From Methanoculleus oceani (GTDB lineage Archaea; Halobacteriota; Methanomicrobia; Methanomicrobiales; Methanoculleaceae), in contig NZ_QFDM01000003.1 of NCBI RefSeq assembly GCF_023702065.1, positions 124,001 through 188,000 of the forward strand: a stretch of DNA of 64,000 nucleotides, in the 5' to 3' direction. Below the pieces are notes generated by a model. It had not been told where the DNA came from and searched no databases. It saw nothing but the letters and a program-made list of their open reading frames with translations. Position 1 is the stretch's first letter. Each line of letters opens with the position of its first letter. A program made the translations under genes and the position numbers. Positions 59,581 through 64,000 of the stretch are shown in pieces.

Positions 59581-62454
59581 TCACCGGCCCCGGCTGATCT
59601 CGCCGACGGCCGCAATGAGGAGGTCGATCTCGTGCTCGGTCGTGAAGGCTGCCATACTCGCCCGAACCGTCCCCTCCGGGAGGTTCAGGTGCTCCATCAG
59701 CGGCTGGCAGCAGTGGTGTCCCGACCGCACCAGGATGTCCGCATCCTCGTCGAGCATCTGTGCGGCCTCCTGCGGGTGGACGCCGTCGAGGGTGAACGAG
59801 ACGACCCCGATCCGGGCTCCCGGCCTTCTCCCGGCATAGACCGTGACCCCATCTATTGCGGAGAGCCCCTCGATCAGCCGGGCGGTCAGGCGCTCCTCGT
59901 GCCGGTGGACCCGCTCCATCCCGATCGCCGAGAGGTAATCCACGGCGACCCCGAGCGCGATCCCGCCGCCGATGTTCGGCGTCCCGGCCTCGTAGCGCTG
60001 GTAGCCCTCCGCCGGCTCATACCCCTCAGCCGTCACGCTCGCGACCATGCCGCCGCCGAGGGTCGGTGATTCGAGGAGAAGATCCCGCATCCAGAGGACA
60101 CCGGTCCCGGTCGGCCCAAACATCTTGTGCCCCGCGAAGCAGAGGAAGTCGCAGCCGAGACTTGAGACGTCGACCGGCATGTGCGGCAGCGACTGGGCTC
60201 CGTCCACGAGGAAGAGCGCGCCATGCTCCCGGCAAAGCCGCGCGATCTCTTCAACAGGCGTCGTCACGCCGAGGACGTTCGAGGCGTGGGTGACGGTGAC
60301 GAGCCGGACGGCGCCTCCGGCCAGGGTCTCCTCGAGCGCGGCAAGGTCGAGCGAGTAGTCGGCGTCGATCCCGATCACGTCGAGCGCGACGCCCTGTTTT
60401 GCAAGCGCTCTCCAGGGGAGGAGGTTTGAGTGGTGCTCGAGGATGGTGGTCACCACGCGGTCCCCCGGCTTCCAGGAGAGGCCCTGCGCGACCATGTTGA
60501 TCGCGTCCGTGGCGTTCTTCGTAAAGACCGTCACCCCCGCCTCCCCGCCGATGAACCGGGCCACCTTCTCGTGGGCGTGCCAGTAGCGCTGCGTCGCGAT
60601 CCGGGTCAGGCGGTGAACGCCCCGGCCGACGTTGGCCCGGTAGCGGTGTTCGAACTCGACGAGCGCCTCCACCACCGGTTCCGGCGAGAAACTCGTCGCC
60701 GCATTGTCCAGGTAGACGATGTCGCCGAGGATCGGGAAGTCTCCCCGGATCTCGTCCGGGGTAAACTCGTTCTCTGCCGGCGTCGCCGGCTCAGGCGTTT
60801 CCAGAGTCTTCGTTGTAGCCACCTCCACGCTCTTCTGGACCGGGGTAGCCCGGCTTTCCGGGGTAGTCCGGCTCTCCGGGGTAGCCCGGCTTTCCGGGGT
60901 AGTCCGGCTCTCCGGGGTAGCCCGGCTTTCCGGGGTAGTCCGGCTCTCCGGGGTAGCCCGGCTCTCCGGGGTAGTCCGGCTCTCCGGGGTAGCCCGGCTC
61001 TCCGGGGTAGCCCGGCTCTCCGGGGTAGTCCGGCTCTCCGGGGTAGTCCGGCTCTCCGGGGTAGCCCGGCTCTCCGGGTCCTCCCGGAGGGTGAAGTCAT
61101 CGTTCAAGGGGATGCCCCGGTCCCTGCAGACCTCGCGCATCTTCGGGGGCAGCGCCCGCCACCGCCAGAGTCCCCACCGGTGGTAGGCGTCCGGCATCCC
61201 TGTCTTTCCCGCCCACCTGATAAGGAATTCGTCCCAGCGATCCGTCAGTTCCGGGTGCATCTCCCGGAGCCCCTCGTACTCGCTCTCGAGCACCGCCGGG
61301 CAGGTGTAACAGCCTATCCGTTCGAGGCCCTTCTCGTAGAGCGGGTTCATGGGGGCCTCCTGCCACCAGAGGTAGAGAAAGACCTCGAGCGCCCGCCAGT
61401 TCCTGATCGGCGAGATGTTCAGTTGCAGGGGGTTTGCCGGGTTCTGGCTCGTCTCGTCGAGGTCGGCACGGTTCCAGGACTCGTACCAGCGGTTCCCCTG
61501 GATGGTGACGCAGGAGCCGAGCCCGGCGAGGTAAATCTTCAAGGGGTGGAGTTTCAAGAGTTTGCAGCACCAGCGGTGGTCCTTCCCCGGCGGCCCCGCC
61601 TTCTCGACCGCCTGGAAGAAGTCCCCGCCTTTCCGCACGATCTCAACGCCCTGGGACGCCACGAACTCCACGGTCTCGGGGAGTTCAATCCCGGTGTCGA
61701 TGAAGAACGCCTTCTCTACCCCCGCCTTTCGTGCAAGGTGGAGGACGGCGGTGCTGTCCTTGCCGCCGGAGAACGAGACGTTCACGCACGGCCGGTCGTT
61801 CATGTGCTTCTTGATTGTGCGGATCGCGTTCCGCTCGAGGTTCTTCAAGTGGTAGCGGTTCTTCTCGATCACCACGTCCCAGTCCGGGTCGGGCCGGGTG
61901 CGGGGCTCGACGGGGACGAGTTCCTTCACCCGGACCTGCCCGTCCCTGACGATGCCGGTGCCGAACCGGTTCCTGTAGGATACGATGACCGTCCCGTCGG
62001 GCACGGGGGTCGCCAGGGGGAACCGCTTCCCGCCGATACGACCCTTATGGGCGCTCACGGCGGGCTCGGTCTCGAGATCGACGATCCCCCGGGTTGCATG
62101 CGGCAGGATGTGCGGGAGCGCCTCGGGGGCGATATCGAGGCTGAACTTCCGGGTGATGGGGTCGAACGAGAGCCAGCCGAACCGGTCGCCGTGCACGATC
62201 ACGAGATCGGTCCGGTCGACGCCGCCGGTCTTGTTCAGGAGCACGACGTGGGGCAGGGGAATATCGCCGAACCGTTCGGCAAGAAGGCGCCGGATGAGGG
62301 CCATGTCGGCGGCGAGGGCAGGCCGGACGTCGTGCGGCTGCAGAAGCTCGATCTCCCGGACTCTCGTCTTGCAGGCGCAGGTGCGCCCGATGAGGGGGAC
62401 GTTGCACTGGTCGCACCAGTAGAGGAATTTTTTGACTGCCGGTTCGCGTATCAC
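59581..62454 (-). CDS. PAPS-reductase-like ATP pyrophosphatase fused to cysteine desulfurase
   Basis: 957 residues. A zinc ribbon ([12 protein letters not shown]) and a PUA/OB-type region precede an ATP-pyrophosphatase domain of the PAPS-reductase family ([22 protein letters not shown] near residue 230; RWCCKLLK and the Cys-rich CYTCPA). Then follow thirteen ESR(A/T)TP hexapeptides and a SufS-type desulfurase (from about 585): [13 protein letters not shown] Lys in [10 protein letters not shown] and catalytic Cys in [11 protein letters not shown]. It would mobilise cysteine sulfur and pass it to an ATP-activated target, such as a tRNA base or cofactor. Both catalytic halves look intact. Confidence 0.88.
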   Translation of the reverse strand: MIREPAVKKFLYWCDQCNVPLIGRTCACKTRVREIELLQPHDVRPALAADMALIRRLLAERFGDIPLPHVVLLNKTGGVDRTDLVIVHGDRFGWLSFDPITRKFSLDIAPEALPHILPHATRGIVDLETEPAVSAHKGRIGGKRFPLATPVPDGTVIVSYRNRFGTGIVRDGQVRVKELVPVEPRTRPDPDWDVVIEKNRYHLKNLERNAIRTIKKHMNDRPCVNVSFSGGKDSTAVLHLARKAGVEKAFFIDTGIELPETVEFVASQGVEIVRKGGDFFQAVEKAGPPGKDHRWCCKLLKLHPLKIYLAGLGSCVTIQGNRWYESWNRADLDETSQNPANPLQLNISPIRNWRALEVFLYLWWQEAPMNPLYEKGLERIGCYTCPAVLESEYEGLREMHPELTDRWDEFLIRWAGKTGMPDAYHRWGLWRWRALPPKMREVCRDRGIPLNDDFTLREDPESRATPESRTTPESRTTPESRATPESRATPESRTTPESRATPESRTTPESRATPESRTTPESRATPESRTTPESRATPVQKSVEVATTKTLETPEPATPAENEFTPDEIRGDFPILGDIVYLDNAATSFSPEPVVEALVEFEHRYRANVGRGVHRLTRIATQRYWHAHEKVARFIGGEAGVTVFTKNATDAINMVAQGLSWKPGDRVVTTILEHHSNLLPWRALAKQGVALDVIGIDADYSLDLAALEETLAGGAVRLVTVTHASNVLGVTTPVEEIARLCREHGALFLVDGAQSLPHMPVDVSSLGCDFLCFAGHKMFGPTGTGVLWMRDLLLESPTLGGGMVASVTAEGYEPAEGYQRYEAGTPNIGGGIALGVAVDYLSAIGMERVHRHEERLTARLIEGLSAIDGVTVYAGRRPGARIGVVSFTLDGVHPQEAAQMLDEDADILVRSGHHCCQPLMEHLNLPEGTVRASMAAFTTEHEIDLLIAAVGEISRGR
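60842..61075. repeat. 18-bp minisatellite encoding ESR(A/T)TP linker
   Basis: Thirteen direct copies of GGGGTAG(C/T)CCGGCT(C/T)TCC, read on the plus strand. On the minus strand each encodes one hexapeptide of the linker. The first six units alternate as a 36-bp higher-order repeat (TAGCCCGGCTTTCC / TAGTCCGGCTCTCC). In frame throughout, so copy-number changes keep the fusion intact. Confidence 0.95.
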
Positions 62455-62753
62455 TTGAAGAAGAGTTGGTTGCTGCAGACATTAAGTGAACCGGTGAGAA
62501 AAGATCGCCGACGTCAGGGCGGGAATCCGGTCCCGGGGTCGCCTCACTCCACCGATCCCGTATCGGCCATCTGCCGACCGACGGCCGTGCAGGCTCTCCC
62601 CTCACGGGCGCTTCAGCAGCAGGCCGGGAATCCGGTCCCGAGGACGGCCAGCAGGACCGCCGCAACCAGGAAGAAGACGGCATCGAGATCCCCCTGCATC
62701 AGGATGCCGGGATCAACGCAAAGTTTATTCGCATTGGGGCGAACAATAGGGTG

Positions 62754-63062
62754 ATGCCATCGCGTTGCGTAAACAACCTCGGCGGAAAAGTGCTCCTCCT
62801 GAACGTAACTCCCGATCAGGTAAACGACTACGTGCGAAAGCACTGCAAAGAGTACTACGAGATGCCCCCGGACTTTGTCTTCAGAGACATCCGGATGCTC
62901 CTGGCGTCTCCCATGCTCGTCGGCCTCCAGGTCAGGAAGCAGAGGATCCTGCTGCCGTTTACGAAACTCTGCTCAGGCCCCGGGACGATGCTCTACGAGA
63001 TCGCGGCAAAGGAGGCGGATCTCGAGTTCATCCGCAACAACCTCGTGAAGGTCTCCAAGTGA
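62754..63062 (+). CDS. small conserved methanogen protein, probably DUF1894
   Basis: 102 residues. CVNNLGGKVLLLNVTPDQVNDYVRKH, EYYEMPPDFVF and LLPFTKLCSGPGTMLYEI resemble DUF1894 (MTH677-like) proteins restricted to methanogens; function unknown. A TATA-like AAGTTTATTC (62721-62730) lies about 25 bp from the ATG at 62754, so the message is probably leaderless; a GTG at 62751 is adjacent. Divergent from the desulfurase fusion. Confidence 0.65.
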   Translation: MPSRCVNNLGGKVLLLNVTPDQVNDYVRKHCKEYYEMPPDFVFRDIRMLLASPMLVGLQVRKQRILLPFTKLCSGPGTMLYEIAAKEADLEFIRNNLVKVSK

Positions 63063-63308
63063 GGGCGGGCGACCGTGCGGCCCCGGAACCCTCTGCCGGG
63101 TGAGCACAGCGGCGCTGGGCGGCGGCGCGGGAGCGGCCTGCAGCCGATCCGGACGGTTTGTGCATATCGCTCCCGTGTATCGCCAGATACGCCCCCCGCG
63201 AGGCCTCGCGCTCCCGTCTACCCTGTTTCACCGTATCCCGCCACCCGGAAAAGGCGGTATAACCGATCGCTATATAGCCCCTGACAGAAAAATCTTATAG
63301 CGATCACC
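63063..63308. other. intergenic region with promoter of DUF47 gene
   Basis: No gene is supported. TATA-like GCTATATAGC (63267-63276) lies about 35 bp before the next start. Confidence 0.5.
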
Positions 63309-63938
63309 GTGGGCATCAAGGAGTGGGTAGTCCCTCAGGATAAGGTTTTTTTCGATCTCTTCGACAGGCTGACCCGGGAGGTCGTCTCCGCAGCCGATCT
63401 GCTCGTCGAGTTCGTCGAGAACTTCGAGAACGTGAAAGAGCAGTGTCACCGGATGAAGCAGATCGAGCACCGGGGAGACGAGATCACGCACGAGATCTAC
63501 GAGCAGTTGAACCGGACGTTCATCACGCCGCTCGAACCGGAAGAGATCTCCCGCCTTGCATCGGCGCTGGACGACATCCTGGATTACATAGACGGCACTG
63601 CGCAGCAGATGTACAGTTACGGCATCACCGAGACCGACGACTCGATGATCGAGCTTGCAAAGCTGATCCAGCTGAGCGTCGTCGAGATCGAGAAGGCCGT
63701 AAACGGCATCCGGTCGATCAAGAACCCGGGCCTGATCGAAGAGAGGTGCATCGAGGTGAACCGCCTGGAGAACGTCGCGGACAACGTCCTCGGCCATGCC
63801 ATCATGGACCTCTTCAAGACACAGGATGCGGTCACCATCATCAAACTCAAGGATATTTACCAGAACCTGGAGATGGCGACCGATAAGTGTGAAGACGTCG
63901 CAAACGTCCTGAGCGATATAGCCATCAGACACTCCTGA
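63309..63938 (+). CDS. DUF47/PhoU-like phosphate-transport regulator
   Basis: 209 residues from a GTG. Helical bundle of the DUF47 family: FDLFDRLTREVVSAADLLVEFVENF, KQIEHRGDEITHEIYEQLNRTFITPLEPEEISRLASALDDILDYID, the metal-binding E/DxxxD motifs of PhoU-like proteins. It is directly followed by a PiT transporter gene, its usual partner, and likely controls phosphate uptake. A TATA-like GCTATATAGC about 35 bp upstream suggests a short leader. Confidence 0.9.
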   Translation: MGIKEWVVPQDKVFFDLFDRLTREVVSAADLLVEFVENFENVKEQCHRMKQIEHRGDEITHEIYEQLNRTFITPLEPEEISRLASALDDILDYIDGTAQQMYSYGITETDDSMIELAKLIQLSVVEIEKAVNGIRSIKNPGLIEERCIEVNRLENVADNVLGHAIMDLFKTQDAVTIIKLKDIYQNLEMATDKCEDVANVLSDIAIRHS

Positions 63939-63943
63939 CCGCT

Positions 63944-64000
63944 ATGGACCCGATCATCATCCTCGGCATTCTTCTCGCGCTGCTCTTTAATTTTGCAAAC
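63944..64000 (+). CDS. PiT-family phosphate transporter, partial (N-terminus)
   Basis: The last 19 codons of the window, MDPIIILGILLALLFNFAN, open as a hydrophobic segment ending in the start of the PiT signature (GANDxANxxA). The gene begins 6 bp after the DUF47 stop, the normal operon order. Only the N-terminus is visible. Confidence 0.75.
   Translation, partial: MDPIIILGILLALLFNFAN

Noticed and set aside
60842-61075. Possible CRISPR array
   Set aside because: Eighteen-bp units are directly joined without spacers and encode an in-frame peptide.
60430-62754. 774-residue open frame antisense to the desulfurase fusion
   Set aside because: A G+C-rich shadow of the real gene; the repeat region gives a low-complexity peptide and the rest has no domain.

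Overview
The window is chromosomal DNA of a hydrogenotrophic methanogenic archaeon, most likely a Methanoculleus-like member of the Methanomicrobiales. The evidence is the high G+C content with archaeal TATA-type promoters and many leaderless or near-leaderless starts, a fused Fae-Hps enzyme, a GHMP-family RFAP (methanopterin) synthase, an FmdE-family protein, an F420-type FdhAB formate dehydrogenase, and a tRNA-Trp whose intron is a box C/D guide RNA. The species name is an inference; no search was run.

Layout. 1-2245 is an A+T-rich accessory segment ending at the 3' end of tRNA-Ala; it holds a GHKL ATPase with a terminal HExxH motif and, downstream in the same direction, the edge-truncated N-terminus of a ScoMcrA-head-domain protein. 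2.3-5.6 kb holds NAD salvage (pncB) and, divergently, a purine nucleoside phosphorylase/DadD pair. 5.7-16.3 kb holds two secreted beta-propeller proteins, an acyl-CoA synthetase, tRNA-Trp, a broken yetF-like gene, fae-hps, RFAP synthase with a DUF2148 protein, and msrA. 16.7-20.1 kb is a small sugar/cell-surface operon. 20.3-28.4 kb is redox and transport: an epoxide hydrolase, flavodoxin-like proteins, two NapH-like ferredoxins, an EFR1 protein and a sodium symporter with a 35-residue partner. 28.4-32.1 kb is the leuA-like/ilvB/ilvH operon. 32.2-35.5 kb carries four DUF4013 membrane paralogues, each with its own promoter.

35.7-64 kb: a GNAT protein, purH, grpE-dnaK-dnaJ, a foreign low-GC methyltransferase patch beside a Fic remnant, an archaeal tRNA G10 methyltransferase, a polyprenol kinase, malQ, a putative ribbon-helix-helix protein behind a phased operator array, gpmA, META-domain lipoproteins, a MoeA fusion, trmO (apparently frameshifted), an FmdE-family gene divergent from fdhAB, fdhD, a 957-residue fusion of an ATP-pyrophosphatase to a cysteine desulfurase, and the start of a phosphate transport pair.

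The most unusual structures are: (1) a modular palindromic repeat family (GCGAC-hairpin-GGAGnnnGAG-hairpin-CGAG) present at four places, one copy of which inserted 41 bp into the yetF-like gene; (2) six TGTTACA/TGTAACA heptamers at 11-20-11-20-11 bp steps; (3) the desulfurase fusion joined by thirteen 18-bp repeats; (4) the ATPase/ScoMcrA-head gene pair next to a tRNA; and (5) three long hairpins between fdhB and fdhD.
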